From Nitrososphaerota archaeon (GTDB lineage Archaea; Thermoproteota; Nitrososphaeria; Nitrososphaerales; Nitrosopumilaceae), in assembly GCA_028867615.1 (NCBI GenBank), contig JAGWGC010000007.1, positions 1-32,087 of the forward strand: DNA of 32,087 bases. Reading direction: 5' to 3'. Both the position numbers and the translations under genes were made by a program. The notes under the pieces are model-generated. The model did not search any database and had not been told where the DNA came from. It saw only the letters and a list, made by a program, of their open reading frames with translations. Shown here piece after piece: positions 22,229 through 31,495 of the stretch. How positions within the stretch are numbered: position 1 is the first letter of the stretch; every line of letters begins with the position of its first letter.

Positions 22229-23496
22229 TTTAGATCCCTCGGATCAGTTATTTTTCCTGTAACTGCAGATGCTGCCGCAACAAGAGGGGATGCAAGATAT
22301 GTCTGTGATTCTACATGCCCCATCCTTCCTGGAAAATTTCTATTTGTCGTACTGATGCAAATTTCATCTTTTGCTAGAACACCCATGTGAGCACCACAAC
22401 AGGCACCACATGTAGGAGGTCCTACAACCACTCCAGCATCCATGAAAATTTTCAACAGTCCAGTATCCATTGCTTTTCTAAATATGGACATTGCCGCAGG
22501 CAATATTTCAGTTCTTATTTTTACCGTCCTTCCCTTTAGAATTTTTGCTACAGCTTGTAAATCTTCTAGCTTTGCGCCAGTGCATGAACCAATGTATGCC
22601 TTGTCAAGTTCAACAGAAGATAGATCTCTTGCAACAGCAGTATTTTCAGGTGAGAATGGTTTTGCAACAATAGGTTCCATTTCAGAACCTTCATACTCGT
22701 AAATTTTTTCATATTGTGCATCTGTATCACCATGAACTTCATCATATTTTGTAACCCCTCTTGCTGCAAGATATTCTCGTAGTTTTAGATCTGGCTCAAC
22801 TATACCACTTTTGGCACCAGCTTCTGTAGTCATGTTTGTCAAAGTCAATCTACTCTCAACAGACATTTCAGATATTCCAGTTCCACCAAACTGCATAGTC
22901 TTGTATGCTGCCCCATCAGTTCCAATATCGCCAATTATTTTCAATATCAAATCTTTTGCCATCACATGATCTGGAAGTTTTCCATTAATCTTAAAGAATA
23001 ATGTCTCAGGCACCTTGAACCATATTTTTCCATTCAATAAGACATATGCAACATCGGTATGTCCAAGACCCGCTGCAAATGCACCAAGAGCTCCGGTTGT
23101 ATTTGTGTGAGAATCGCCTCCGACATATACTTCTCCTGGGAGCACCATTGCTTCCTCGTGTGATAAAGTATGACAGATTCCATACTGGCCCATGCCATAT
23201 TTGAAATGTCTCTTAATTCCAAATTGTTTTGTAAAATTTGTCAATAGTACAACATTTTGTGCAGATATTTTGTCAGCTGCAGGTACAAAGTGGTCTTCTG
23301 CAACCCACACTCTTTCCGGATCCCATACTTTGTCAATCACCATTCCTTTCTTTCTCAATTTTTCAAATACTGCTAATACTCCTGGTCCTGATACATCGTG
23401 AACCATTACCTTATCCACATTGACAAAGACTACATCCCCTGGTGAAACTTGTGTCTTGCCAGAAGCACGAGCTAGAATCTTTTCAGTAATGTTCAA
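22225..23496 (-). CDS. Archaeal-type isopropylmalate/homoaconitate dehydratase large subunit
   Basis: 423 residues from TTG, the archaeal aconitase-like length. Ligands for the 4Fe-4S cluster are C305 ([12 protein letters not shown]), C363 and C366 ([13 protein letters not shown]). Further motifs: [46 protein letters not shown] from 127, [11 protein letters not shown]. Only the adjacent small subunit hints at substrate. First gene of the four-gene leu/lys-like unit; it diverges from cofE across 74 bp. The bacterial-type leuCD pair next to it probably covers leucine, leaving this pair for homocitrate in the lysine pathway. Confidence 0.9.
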   Translation of the reverse strand: MNITEKILARASGKTQVSPGDVVFVNVDKVMVHDVSGPGVLAVFEKLRKKGMVIDKVWDPERVWVAEDHFVPAADKISAQNVVLLTNFTKQFGIKRHFKYGMGQYGICHTLSHEEAMVLPGEVYVGGDSHTNTTGALGAFAAGLGHTDVAYVLLNGKIWFKVPETLFFKINGKLPDHVMAKDLILKIIGDIGTDGAAYKTMQFGGTGISEMSVESRLTLTNMTTEAGAKSGIVEPDLKLREYLAARGVTKYDEVHGDTDAQYEKIYEYEGSEMEPIVAKPFSPENTAVARDLSSVELDKAYIGSCTGAKLEDLQAVAKILKGRTVKIRTEILPAAMSIFRKAMDTGLLKIFMDAGVVVGPPTCGACCGAHMGVLAKDEICISTTNRNFPGRMGHVESQTYLASPLVAAASAVTGKITDPRDLK

Positions 23497-23570
23497 CAGT
23501 AAAAATCAACTTTGAAGAAATTAAAATGTTTGCAGAACGCTAAATAGTAATTACCATCTAAAAAGGACAC

Positions 23571-24341
23571 ATGCCACTAACAGTTTTGCCCGTAAAATCT
23601 ACATTGAAAAAAGAACTATTCCATTTGTTTGAAAGCATTGTAGAAGATCTAGCGGATGCCGGCATCGTTCCCCAAAACGGTGATGTAGTGGTAATCTCGA
23701 GCAAGTATATTGCAAACTCACAGGGAAGAGTTTTAGAATATAGTAAGGTAGTGCCTTCATCTAGCGCAAAAAAAATTGCCAAGAGGTTCCGCATGAGGCC
23801 CAGCATTGTAGAGACAATTCTGAGAGAATCAGATACAATATTTGGTGGAATTCCAGGATTTGTCATAACATCGTCAGATAATATCATGGCACCAAACGCA
23901 GGAATAGACAAGTCTAATACAAAAAGTGGGACCCTGGTTTTATATCCAAATGAGCCATATCTCGGAGCAGAACATCTCAAAAGAAAATTTCTGCTAAAGT
24001 ATAATGTTCACGTGGGCATAATCATTGCAGATAGCAGACTAATGCCGGGCAGGATTGGGACTGTTGGAGTTGCAATAGCATGTTCAGGCATAGAACCCAC
24101 GTCCGATCTCCGGGGAGAAAAGGACTTGTATGGAAATGCTCTCAAGGTCACTTTTCAAGCGGTTGCAGATGATCTTGCATCAATTGCCAATCTAAAGATG
24201 GGGGAGGGTTCAGACGCAACTCCATGTGTACTTATTAGAAATTCAGATGCAATGATTACTGACAGGAAGATAAGAGAAAATGAGATGGCAATCTCGTATG
24301 AACAATGTGTCTATGTTCGTGGACTAGGAACAAGAATTTAA
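23571..24341 (+). CDS. cofE: Coenzyme F420-0:L-glutamate ligase
   Basis: 256 residues, the single-domain archaeal CofE. It adds gamma-linked glutamates to F420-0 with GTP. Seen: GDVVVISSKYIANSQGRV (37-54), ESDTIFGGIPGFVITSS, NAGIDKSNT (metal and GTP region), and the family block VGVAIACSGIEPTSDLRGEK (about 162-181) followed by DLYGNAL and ADDLASIANLKMGEGSDATP. Thaumarchaeota make F420, in agreement. Divergent from the dehydratase unit, with its ATG 74 bp from that gene's start. Confidence 0.93.
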   Translation: MPLTVLPVKSTLKKELFHLFESIVEDLADAGIVPQNGDVVVISSKYIANSQGRVLEYSKVVPSSSAKKIAKRFRMRPSIVETILRESDTIFGGIPGFVITSSDNIMAPNAGIDKSNTKSGTLVLYPNEPYLGAEHLKRKFLLKYNVHVGIIIADSRLMPGRIGTVGVAIACSGIEPTSDLRGEKDLYGNALKVTFQAVADDLASIANLKMGEGSDATPCVLIRNSDAMITDRKIRENEMAISYEQCVYVRGLGTRI

Positions 24342-24382
24342 AACAACTATAGTTTTAATAGAGCTAAAATGGACGCCAAGCT

Positions 24383-24934
24383 ATGGTAGAATTCCTTACA
24401 AGATATCCCAAGACCATGTACTTTCTCGATGGTAAGAGAGACAAAGTCAAGGTAGATACAAAAGGAGTTGAGCAACTCACCATAGTTGTAAAGAAAAGTG
24501 TGGAGGAAATGCTAAAAATCTTTTCCAATGAAGGTTTTACTCACGTAAAGTTTGAACACAAGCAAGAAACGCAGATCGGTAGCGGTCTTTCATTGAAGCT
24601 GAAAAAACCATGGGAGATGCATGTTAGACTTTTAGAAATGAAAAAAGGCCTTGTTGCAATTCAAGCAGAGGTAGAGGTTTCACGCGACTATCTGCAACAT
24701 CTTTTCTGTCAGAGAACTCCCGTATTTTATGAGATAGAGACACTATTAAAAAAACACCAGATCGAATACAAAATTTGGAATGATCGAATAAGAAAATATG
24801 TCAACACAGTTCTCGACAATTATAAAATTAAACTTGCAACTCCAAGTTTTCCAGTATTAGCATGGAAGCCCATGGTATATGTAATTTCTACAATAGGCGG
24901 ATTGTACCTGTTCAAGTATCTAATGACAGTTTAG
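24383..24934 (+). CDS. Unknown protein with a C-terminal membrane segment
   Basis: 183 residues, unrecognised. Residues 1-150 are soluble and mixed: RYPKTMYFLDGKRDK, GVEQLTIVVKKSVEEMLKIF, repeated charged strands, then a helical HQIEYKIWNDRIRKYV. The last 27 residues (from about 157, FPVLAWKPMVYVISTIGGLY) are hydrophobic and could be a tail anchor. Follows cofE by 41 bp in the same direction, so it may be co-transcribed. The two perfect inverted repeats lie just downstream. No function proposed. Confidence 0.7.
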   Translation: MVEFLTRYPKTMYFLDGKRDKVKVDTKGVEQLTIVVKKSVEEMLKIFSNEGFTHVKFEHKQETQIGSGLSLKLKKPWEMHVRLLEMKKGLVAIQAEVEVSRDYLQHLFCQRTPVFYEIETLLKKHQIEYKIWNDRIRKYVNTVLDNYKIKLATPSFPVLAWKPMVYVISTIGGLYLFKYLMTV

Positions 24935-24995
24935 AACAGTCAAGCAACAAGCTGATTAAAAATAAATCATTTGATTTTTTTACAATATCGTGTTC

Positions 24996-25017
24996 GATGA
25001 TAATCAAGATTATCATC
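24996..25017. repeat. Perfect 10-bp inverted repeat (2-bp centre)
   Basis: Arms GATGATAATC (24996-25005) and GATTATCATC (25008-25017) with centre AA. The near-zero centre favours a dimeric DNA-binding-protein site over an RNA hairpin. It lies in the 218-bp gap between the unknown membrane protein and the exported protease. Confidence 0.7.
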
Positions 25018-25028
25018 ACATCTCCTAC

Positions 25029-25052
25029 CGATTGTTCTGAAAGTAACAATCG
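25029..25052 (+). terminator. Stem-loop followed by T-rich tract
   Basis: Arms CGATTGTT (25029-25036) and AACAATCG (25045-25052) pair perfectly around an eight-base loop; T-rich sequence follows (25053-25070). It resembles an intrinsic terminator for the cofE unit. Archaea mostly need only the T-tract, so a structured RNA end or regulatory element is equally possible. Confidence 0.5.
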
Positions 25053-25102
25053 CTTTGTTTTCAAATTTTAAAAACGGGATATATTGCTTGTGTAATTTTG
25101 TT

Positions 25103-25118
25103 GCATAAAATTTAAATT
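25103..25118 (+). promoter_or_regulatory. TATA region of the exported S16 protease gene
   Basis: GCATAAAATTTAAATT lies 35-50 bases before the ATG, and GGTGA at 25138-25142 is spaced 10 bases from it. This gene therefore looks to have a short leader with a Shine-Dalgarno rather than being leaderless. Confidence 0.45.
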
Positions 25119-25152
25119 TCTATTTTTCTATCATTGCGGTGAAACTAAAACT

Positions 25153-26184
25153 ATGCGCTCTATAAAACTAAGTGTAATCATAATATCATGTATGATTTTG
25201 ATTGGAATGCCCACCATTTGGTACTCCCTTCAAGCCTCTGCACAAGAACCCGCAATTCCAGGCTGGGTAAAAAACACTGTAAAGTGGTGGTCACAAGGTC
25301 AAACTACCGATTCAGATTTCTTGCAGACCATGCAATATTTGATTGACAACAACATTCTTCAAGTTTCTAGTCAGTACACTCAATCAAACTCTGTCGATAA
25401 CATGTCAGGAGTTTCAAGCAATCAACTTGCTGTAAAATTAAACGATTTACAGACTAGATATGATACTCTTGAAACAAAATACAATTTACTAGTTCAACAA
25501 GTAAGAAACCTTGGTGATCATTCATCAAACGAGGAGAATAATGCAACAATATCTGCTGTTGCAGTAAGCCCAGTGATTCAAAGTGATGGCTTTTTTGAGA
25601 CTACGACATACCGGGGGGCAGTACTCAAAATTACAGTAGATGTCAGAGATGGTACAGGACTTGTTTTGGTAAATACCGCCATTCCAACAGGAGTGGATTT
25701 TCAGACCTCTGCAAAGACAGCAGTAACAGTAGCTCATAACATTACCGGAATTGATCTAGCCAAGAAAGATGTTATTTTTTCAATCAGTACTGGAAATAAT
25801 CAAAACTTACAGGCGGTGGATGGAGGTAGTGCAGGGGGTGCTATGACAGTTCTTCTCATCTCAGACATACTTGGCAAATCCATAAACAGCCAAGTATTGA
25901 TGACAGGAACCATCCAAGCAGACGGAACAATAGGACCAATTGGTGCTGCAACAGAAAAAGCAGATGCGGCAGGACAGTTTGGTGCAAAGATCTTTCTAGT
26001 CCCGCAAGGACAGGGTGTAATGCCAGTTCAAACATGCAATCAAACAAACGAAGGTCCTGTCATGTATCAAACGTGTACTACAGAAGAAAAACCACTTTCT
26101 CCAGCAATGGAAAGTAAATATGGAATGAAAGTAATTGAGATAAACACCATCCAAGACGCATTAAAGTATTTCAATTCATCCTGA
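25153..26184 (+). CDS. Exported Lon-type (S16) serine protease without ATPase domain
   Basis: 343 residues. A signal peptide (1-30, cleavage likely after LQASA) is followed by IPGWVKNTVKWWSQGQ and DSDFLQTMQYLIDNNIL (35-69), a module found at the N-terminus of many thaumarchaeal exported proteins. A short coiled coil spans 92-118. Residues 132-340 are a Lon proteolytic domain: GTGLVLVNTAIPTG, then VDGGSAGGAMTVLLISD with S226, TGTIQADGTIGPIGAATEKADAA with K269 in the latter half. The Ser-Lys spacing of 43 equals that of E. coli Lon (S679/K722). Two cysteines at 295 and 308 may form a disulfide outside the cell. No AAA domain, so unfolding must come from elsewhere or substrates are already flexible. 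Transcribed alone downstream of two inverted repeats. Confidence 0.88.
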   Translation: MRSIKLSVIIISCMILIGMPTIWYSLQASAQEPAIPGWVKNTVKWWSQGQTTDSDFLQTMQYLIDNNILQVSSQYTQSNSVDNMSGVSSNQLAVKLNDLQTRYDTLETKYNLLVQQVRNLGDHSSNEENNATISAVAVSPVIQSDGFFETTTYRGAVLKITVDVRDGTGLVLVNTAIPTGVDFQTSAKTAVTVAHNITGIDLAKKDVIFSISTGNNQNLQAVDGGSAGGAMTVLLISDILGKSINSQVLMTGTIQADGTIGPIGAATEKADAAGQFGAKIFLVPQGQGVMPVQTCNQTNEGPVMYQTCTTEEKPLSPAMESKYGMKVIEINTIQDALKYFNSS

Positions 26185-26264
26185 TATCCATATTTGTCAG
26201 AGAAACTAACCAAGAATATTCCAGTAGTGAACCTTTAATTAGAAATTTTCATCATCATCTGTAA

Positions 26265-26795
26265 ATGAGTGCACCAAAACTTCCACTTTCCTTGAAATTT
26301 TATGGTATCTCCCCATGGGAGTTGGAAGTTCTCTACAGTCTATTACATAATTTATTCAACGTACAAGAATATCCCAATGCAGAACAAGAAGAAGATTTTA
26401 CAACTATGATTGATGTTACATACCCACTAGCATTCAATGAGATTTTTTTCAAACAATTTGGAGTTGCACGATGGGACAAGATGAAGGGCATTATAAAAGA
26501 GATGAAGCGGCGAAGAGGAGGAGGAAAAAGTTTACGTGTCTACATCAGATTCAGTGCAAATCCAAACATTGTATTTGTGATAGATCTTGATGATAGACAT
26601 TCATTTGATACTGCAGTAGATAAGATAGATTTCGTGTTGGAGCTATTGCCATATCATCTAGATCCAAACAAAATTCCAAAAGTGATCACGCAAGTTTCAT
26701 ATCAATTTGATGACACAACTGGGAAATGGAATATTAATGCAAATTCAGAAGACCAAACATATCACTTTACAGAAAATGAATGGAAAGTTACTTGA
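26265..26795 (+). CDS. Unknown conserved-looking protein
   Basis: 176 residues, soluble, no signal peptide. Notable stretches are ISPWELEVLYSLLHNLFNVQ near the N-terminus, the basic KEMKRRRGGGKSLRVYIRFS (79-98) and NIVFVIDLDDRHSFDTAVDKI. The alpha/beta pattern and the basic loop are compatible with nucleic-acid binding, but no family is recognised. It converges on the next gene with an 8-bp overlap. Confidence 0.7.
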   Translation: MSAPKLPLSLKFYGISPWELEVLYSLLHNLFNVQEYPNAEQEEDFTTMIDVTYPLAFNEIFFKQFGVARWDKMKGIIKEMKRRRGGGKSLRVYIRFSANPNIVFVIDLDDRHSFDTAVDKIDFVLELLPYHLDPNKIPKVITQVSYQFDDTTGKWNINANSEDQTYHFTENEWKVT

Positions 26796-27222
26796 TTTCT
26801 TTTTCTAGAGGTTCTAGCATAGATTGTAATTCACGATATTTTTTTTCAATAAAATCTATGGATTCTTCCAATTTTTTGGATTTACCATACTTGTATCGGA
26901 TGAGCTCTCTATGTCTCCAAAAGTTTTTTCCCTCTCCAACAGATAGCGTGCTAAAGTAATCAGGACCCTTCAGGCTATCAGGAATTTTTATACTATAAGG
27001 AAAAAGAAACTCTGCCATAAACCATTCATCGCCATCAGGATAATCAGAACCCGTATCGATGTCAAAAAAAAGATGCAAGATGTTTGTCTGCATTAATCCA
27101 TCATCTCTAATTGTTGGATGTTTTATATTCGATTTTTTAAAATCTAGTTTTACAAGGTTTGGTTCGAAATATCCATCGATGATAGATTTTCGAAATATCT
27201 TGTTTACTTCTTCCAGATTCAA
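26788..27222 (-). CDS. Unknown protein, possibly nucleic-acid- or protein-interacting
   Basis: 144 residues from TTG. Mixed alpha/beta with FFDIDTGSDYPDGDEWFMAE (53-72), a hydrophobic FPYSIKIPDSLKGPD and a charged helical tail (KKLEESIDFIEKKYRELQSM). No known domain recognised. Convergent with the preceding plus-strand gene; 93 bp of AT-rich sequence separates it from the upstream oxidoreductase gene. Function unknown. Confidence 0.65.
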   Translation of the reverse strand: MNLEEVNKIFRKSIIDGYFEPNLVKLDFKKSNIKHPTIRDDGLMQTNILHLFFDIDTGSDYPDGDEWFMAEFLFPYSIKIPDSLKGPDYFSTLSVGEGKNFWRHRELIRYKYGKSKKLEESIDFIEKKYRELQSMLEPLEKEIK

Positions 27223-27315
27223 ACTAGAACTATTCTTTTTTAGAACATGCTAATAACTTATATCATTATTAGAAACAAAAAATCTAACAAATTAGGTTTG
27301 AGTGGCTAGCAAAAA

Positions 27316-28281
27316 CTATATTTCTAGTGCATCCAGCATTTTAGATATATCAGTCAGTGACTTGCCTGCATACGAAATCTCTTGGTATGCAGGAGGATTT
27401 TCAAGATAGTTGGGAATCCTTGCGGACATTCGCTCATCATATGGTGCAATTATTTCATTTTTGTAGAATATACCAGTTGGAATTTTTGAATCCCATTCAT
27501 TTGATTTTATCAAAGCCTGAGTTAGTTTTTCATTTTCTTCGTCAGGTGAATCAATATGAACAAACGCATCATATCCAGTGTCTTCAAGTTTATAGATTCT
27601 TGGTCTAGGCTTGTTGGTCATCTCATCAATGTTATCCATTCCTGAAAACCAATCCCTAGTATTGATATCATTGTAAGTTGGACATGGTTGTAACACATCA
27701 AGAAATGAGAGGCCCCTATGTTTTACTGCTGCAACTATTAGATCCTTGAGTTGTCTAACATCATATGCATATCCCCTTGCAACAAATGTATATCCACTTG
27801 CAATTGCCAGTGCGATCGGATTTACTGATTGGTTGACATTTGGTTCTGGGAGAGACTTTGTCTTCAATCCTAGTTTGAGTGTAGGTGATGCCTGTCCCTT
27901 GGTCAGGCCATAAACTCCGTTGTTGAATATAATGTATGTCATATCCACATTTCTTCTACCAGCTGCAACAAAATGTCCTGCACCAATTCCCAACCCGTCT
28001 CCATCTCCGCCTACCGCAACTACCGTCATCTCAGGATTTGCAAGCTTTGCTCCTTGCGAAAATGGTAATACTCTGCCATGCAAAGTATGGACACCATATG
28101 TGTTAAGATAGTGAGATGTCTTTCCGGAACATCCTACACCAGAAAATACTGCAGCTTTGTGTCTTGGGATTTCCATTTCTGCAAGAGCCATTTGAATTGC
28201 ACTTACTATCCCAAAATCCCCACAACCAGGACACCAGTCATTGTGGACATCAGTTTTGTAATCAGCTACATTAGATACCAT
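27316..28281 (-). CDS. 2-oxoacid:ferredoxin oxidoreductase, beta subunit
   Basis: 321 residues. The enzyme decarboxylates pyruvate or 2-oxoglutarate to the acyl-CoA and reduces ferredoxin. Cluster ligands are C17/C20 (WCPGCG), C51 (GVGCSGKTS) and a later Cys near 200 (LQPCPTYND). The thiamine-diphosphate block is [20 protein letters not shown] (91-110) with [11 protein letters not shown]. Overlaps the alpha gene by 11 bp. Pattern matches the two-subunit Sulfolobus type. Substrate range (pyruvate versus 2-oxoglutarate) cannot be set from sequence alone. Confidence 0.95.
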   Translation of the reverse strand: MVSNVADYKTDVHNDWCPGCGDFGIVSAIQMALAEMEIPRHKAAVFSGVGCSGKTSHYLNTYGVHTLHGRVLPFSQGAKLANPEMTVVAVGGDGDGLGIGAGHFVAAGRRNVDMTYIIFNNGVYGLTKGQASPTLKLGLKTKSLPEPNVNQSVNPIALAIASGYTFVARGYAYDVRQLKDLIVAAVKHRGLSFLDVLQPCPTYNDINTRDWFSGMDNIDEMTNKPRPRIYKLEDTGYDAFVHIDSPDEENEKLTQALIKSNEWDSKIPTGIFYKNEIIAPYDERMSARIPNYLENPPAYQEISYAGKSLTDISKMLDALEI

Positions 28282-30184
28282 ATGTTAACACCTGTTTTTT
28301 CTCTGCCTTGTTGTCGATAATTTTTTTGATAGAATCAAAAACTTCATTACAAGTAATCGGTCTTCCGGTGTATTTTAATATGTAATAATCAACTTTTCTG
28401 TCTAAATATTCATTAAGCAACGAACCCATTTGTCCGGATTGATTTGCTTCGATATCAATTATTGTCTTGACTCCAGAAAGCAAGGATTGAATATACTGGG
28501 CTGGAAATGGATGTAACATTTTAATCTGAATAAAGCCAACCTTAAGCCCTTCTTTCTTAAGCATATCAATAGCATCCAAGATTGGACCCTTTGTGGACCC
28601 CCAGCTGAGAATGCAGAAATCCGATATGCCATAATTTGTAGCCTGATCTTCTTTAGGTATTTTCTCTAATGCAACCTCGAGTTTGTGAGCACGTTTATCC
28701 ATCTTGTAGATGCGATTTTCAGGATCTTCTGATATATGTCCTGCTTCATCACTTTCGTCTCCAGTATTCCAGAATATTCCATTTTCAAGCCCTAGTCTTG
28801 ATCTTGGAGATATCCCATCTGGAGACGGCGTAAATCGCTGATATCCAGATTCTCCAATTTTTTCCAACAGTTTTCCACGTTCTATTGTTATTTTTGTAGA
28901 ATCAAATCTCTTCACGGTTGAAACCGTGCTTGCAATAAATTTGTCCATCATGTGAATTACTGGAATTTGATAAACATCGGCAAAGTTGAAACATTTTGCA
29001 GTATCATAAAATCCCTCTTCAGTATCCCCGGAGGCATAGACAATTCTCGGAAAGTCACCATGCCCAGCATGTATTGCAAATTGTAGATCATCTTGTCCAT
29101 GTCGTGTAGGAAGACCTGTTGAAGGACCACTTCGTTGGTATAAAGTTATAACTATTGGAACTTCATTTATCCCAGCCCAGCCAAGAGCTTCTGCCATAAG
29201 AGAAAAGCCAGGTCCGGAGGTACTTGTAGAAGATCTAGTCCCAGTCAGGGCAGAGCCAATAACCATGCCAATTGCAGATATTTCGTCTTCTGTTTGTACA
29301 ACTAACGTAGATCCAGGTCGATTGTTTTCTACCTCAAAGATTTCATTTGATTCCAAAAATACGCTTTCATCCGATGCAGGTGTGATTGGATAATACGATT
29401 GGAATCTACAACCACATGCTATTTTTCCAAGACTTGTTGATTGAAAACCTTGAACCAGCATAGTATGATCCTCTTTTGGAATTTGTGATAACTGATACCT
29501 GAATTTGGAGTATTTTACAGTAGCAAGATTATAAGCATAGTTTGCCGCAATTTTATTCATCTCTGCGATATCGGCTTTTCTTGAAAATATCGATCCTACT
29601 GATTTCAATAATGTTTCTGGTGGTAGTCCCAACAGTCCAATTGATACAGAGACAGCAAGAACGTTCTGCATGCGAAACATGCCGCGTATCTTGGGGTTTT
29701 TGGTTTCATCAGATAGATTAGCCAAGATTTCTTTGAACGATACGGGATACAGAGTGATTCCTCTTTCCTTGGACTCGTCAAGCAATCCTTGAATGGTAAA
29801 TGGTTTGTTTTTAGATACAAGGTGTTTTTTTAGGCGTGCCTTGAATTGTGCATCAAGAGTAGGAACCTCATCAATTTGCATTGCAACCAAGTTAGATTCG
29901 TACACTATAGCACCATCATCAAATACTTCATCTGCATGCCTGAATAGAGTCTCAGCATCAAAACCTACAAGCATTGTAATTCCACTCACATTTGATCGGA
30001 TTATTTTGTCAGAAACTCTGACTCCAAAGTAGCTGTGTTCACCTTTTATATTGGAATAATATTCCCTTTTCCCAAATACTTTGAGGCCGCAACCAGCACA
30101 TGCACCAGCAAAGATATTTGCAGCAGTTTCTACACCACCGCCCTGAGGACCGCCAATAACCCAAGTTAGATCAATGGAAGACAT
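28271..30184 (-). CDS. 2-oxoacid:ferredoxin oxidoreductase, alpha subunit (gamma-alpha fusion)
   Basis: 637 residues, i.e. gamma domain (1-200, [20 protein letters not shown]) fused to the alpha domain. [10 protein letters not shown] at 265-274 is the archaeal-type active-site motif (YPITPSSDES in Sulfolobus OFOR) that takes part in 2-oxoacid and CoA binding. [20 protein letters not shown] (about 315-334) is the conserved pocket. Together with the beta subunit it makes the two-subunit enzyme that feeds reduced ferredoxin to biosynthesis. First gene of the operon, with the beta gene overlapping. Confidence 0.95.
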   Translation of the reverse strand: MSSIDLTWVIGGPQGGGVETAANIFAGACAGCGLKVFGKREYYSNIKGEHSYFGVRVSDKIIRSNVSGITMLVGFDAETLFRHADEVFDDGAIVYESNLVAMQIDEVPTLDAQFKARLKKHLVSKNKPFTIQGLLDESKERGITLYPVSFKEILANLSDETKNPKIRGMFRMQNVLAVSVSIGLLGLPPETLLKSVGSIFSRKADIAEMNKIAANYAYNLATVKYSKFRYQLSQIPKEDHTMLVQGFQSTSLGKIACGCRFQSYYPITPASDESVFLESNEIFEVENNRPGSTLVVQTEDEISAIGMVIGSALTGTRSSTSTSGPGFSLMAEALGWAGINEVPIVITLYQRSGPSTGLPTRHGQDDLQFAIHAGHGDFPRIVYASGDTEEGFYDTAKCFNFADVYQIPVIHMMDKFIASTVSTVKRFDSTKITIERGKLLEKIGESGYQRFTPSPDGISPRSRLGLENGIFWNTGDESDEAGHISEDPENRIYKMDKRAHKLEVALEKIPKEDQATNYGISDFCILSWGSTKGPILDAIDMLKKEGLKVGFIQIKMLHPFPAQYIQSLLSGVKTIIDIEANQSGQMGSLLNEYLDRKVDYYILKYTGRPITCNEVFDSIKKIIDNKAEKKQVLTYGI

Positions 30185-30240
30185 GTCGGATCTAAACGCT
30201 CATCAAATATTAATAATACTATAAATCCCAATACAAAAAT

Positions 30241-30381
30241 TTATCCGCCAGTAGCTGCATCAAACAATGCACATTCACACTTGTCGCGTTCACCGCAAAA
30301 CGGGCAAACACATACACATTTTTCAATAGGATTTCTACATTGTACACAAATAGCAAATTCTTCTTTGTGTTTCAATTGCAT
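30241..30381 (-). CDS. 46-residue Cys-rich zinc-ribbon-like mini-protein
   Basis: A short minus-strand frame, ATG 30381 to TAA 30241, gives 46 residues with eight cysteines at 12, 15, 22, 24, 26, 29, 35 and 37: ICVQC, then KCVCVCPFCGERDKCEC. CxxC pairs at 12/15 and 26/29 (CPFCG) are a classic zinc-ribbon layout, and the remaining cysteines may complete a second site. TTTATAATTA lies 15-24 bases upstream, close to the leaderless position. No homologue recognised; a metal-binding regulator or redox protein is plausible. Confidence 0.6.
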   Translation of the reverse strand: MQLKHKEEFAICVQCRNPIEKCVCVCPFCGERDKCECALFDAATGG

Positions 30382-30395
30382 ATGGTTACCAGGAT

Positions 30396-30405
30396 TAATT
30401 ATAAA
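30396..30405 (-). promoter_or_regulatory. TATA box of the Cys-rich mini-protein
   Basis: TTTATAATTA on the minus strand is centred about 20 bases before the ATG at 30381. Spacing is a little short of the standard 26, so the start could be leaderless at or just inside the ATG. Confidence 0.45.
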
Positions 30406-30511
30406 TGAGTTGTTGTGGCAAAAATGCTTCTTATTTACAGGATTTTACTTGCGGTTCACTGATTTTTTATCATAATACGCTTAAAATTGCCATTTGTCTT
30501 TAGCAAGATAG

Positions 30512-31474
30512 TTGAAAATTTTACTTACCAGAAAACTACATGATTTTGCCTTGAAGGAGCTCAAAAAGAGATACCATGTCGAAGTCCATGCAGGAAGCAT
30601 TCCAATGCCAAAGAAATTATTGATATCAAAAATTAAAGACAAGGACGGTCTTATCTGCTATCCTTATGATTCAATAGACTCGGATGTGATCAATGCAGCA
30701 ACCAGACTCAAAGCAATCTCCACATACAGTGTAGGCTATGATCACATAGACATCAAGACTGCCTCAAAAAGAGACCTAGTCATCGGGTACACACCAGAAG
30801 TGTTGACCAGAGCCACTGCAGACCTAACCATGGCTTTGATGTTATCTCTTTTAAGAAAAATACCAGAAGGCGACAAACTTGTTCGAGACAACAAATGGAA
30901 AACGGTGTTTGGTCCATACGAGTTTCTTGGAACTGACCTGTACCAAAAAACTCTAGGAATACTCGGAATGGGAAGAATAGGAAAAGCAGTAGCGCAAAGG
31001 GCATCAGGTTTTGAGATGAATGTAATATATCACAACAGAACTAGATTGACAAAAAAAGAAGAAGAAAAACTTGGAGCAAGATACGTATCGCTAGAAAGTC
31101 TGTTCAAGACAAGTGACATATTGAGTATTCACTCCCCACATACTCCACAGACACATAAAATTATAAATTTGAAATTATTAAAGAAAATGAAAAGAACAGC
31201 ATTTTTGATCAACACATCCAGAGGTAAAATAATAAATGAAAAAGATCTTGTCATTGCATTAAAAAAGAAAATAATTTCAGGTGCAGGTCTTGATGTATTT
31301 CAAAAGGAACCAATAGATTCCACAAATCCAATTACAAAACTTGACAATGTCATATTGATGCCTCATAGTGGAAGTGCAACCACGGAAACAAGAAAAAAAA
31401 TGGCAGAGATTGCAGTCAAGAACCTAGTGCTGGGGCTTGCAGGCAAAAAAATGATTTATCAAGTTAAAATGTAA
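30512..31474 (+). CDS. D-2-hydroxyacid dehydrogenase (glyoxylate/hydroxypyruvate reductase-like)
   Basis: 320 residues from TTG, with a TATA-like CTTAAAATT about 27 bases upstream. NAD(P)H-binding GMGRIG at 152-157 with HNR at 174-176 (the basic residue suggests NADP use), and the catalytic triad R237 (NTSRGKIINE), E266 (DVFQKEP) and H285 (MPHSGSAT). The substrate loop YSVGYDHID at 72-80 is normal. It reduces 2-oxoacids such as glyoxylate or hydroxypyruvate. Phosphoglycerate dehydrogenase is less likely because no ACT domain follows. Transcribed alone. Confidence 0.9.
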   Translation: MKILLTRKLHDFALKELKKRYHVEVHAGSIPMPKKLLISKIKDKDGLICYPYDSIDSDVINAATRLKAISTYSVGYDHIDIKTASKRDLVIGYTPEVLTRATADLTMALMLSLLRKIPEGDKLVRDNKWKTVFGPYEFLGTDLYQKTLGILGMGRIGKAVAQRASGFEMNVIYHNRTRLTKKEEEKLGARYVSLESLFKTSDILSIHSPHTPQTHKIINLKLLKKMKRTAFLINTSRGKIINEKDLVIALKKKIISGAGLDVFQKEPIDSTNPITKLDNVILMPHSGSATTETRKKMAEIAVKNLVLGLAGKKMIYQVKM

Positions 31475-31495
31475 GATCAGAAAATCAATTACAAA

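Noticed and set aside
27223-27315. Possible tRNA or small RNA in the 93-bp gap before the OFOR beta gene
   Set aside because: AT-rich with no cloverleaf, boxes or stable stem seen.
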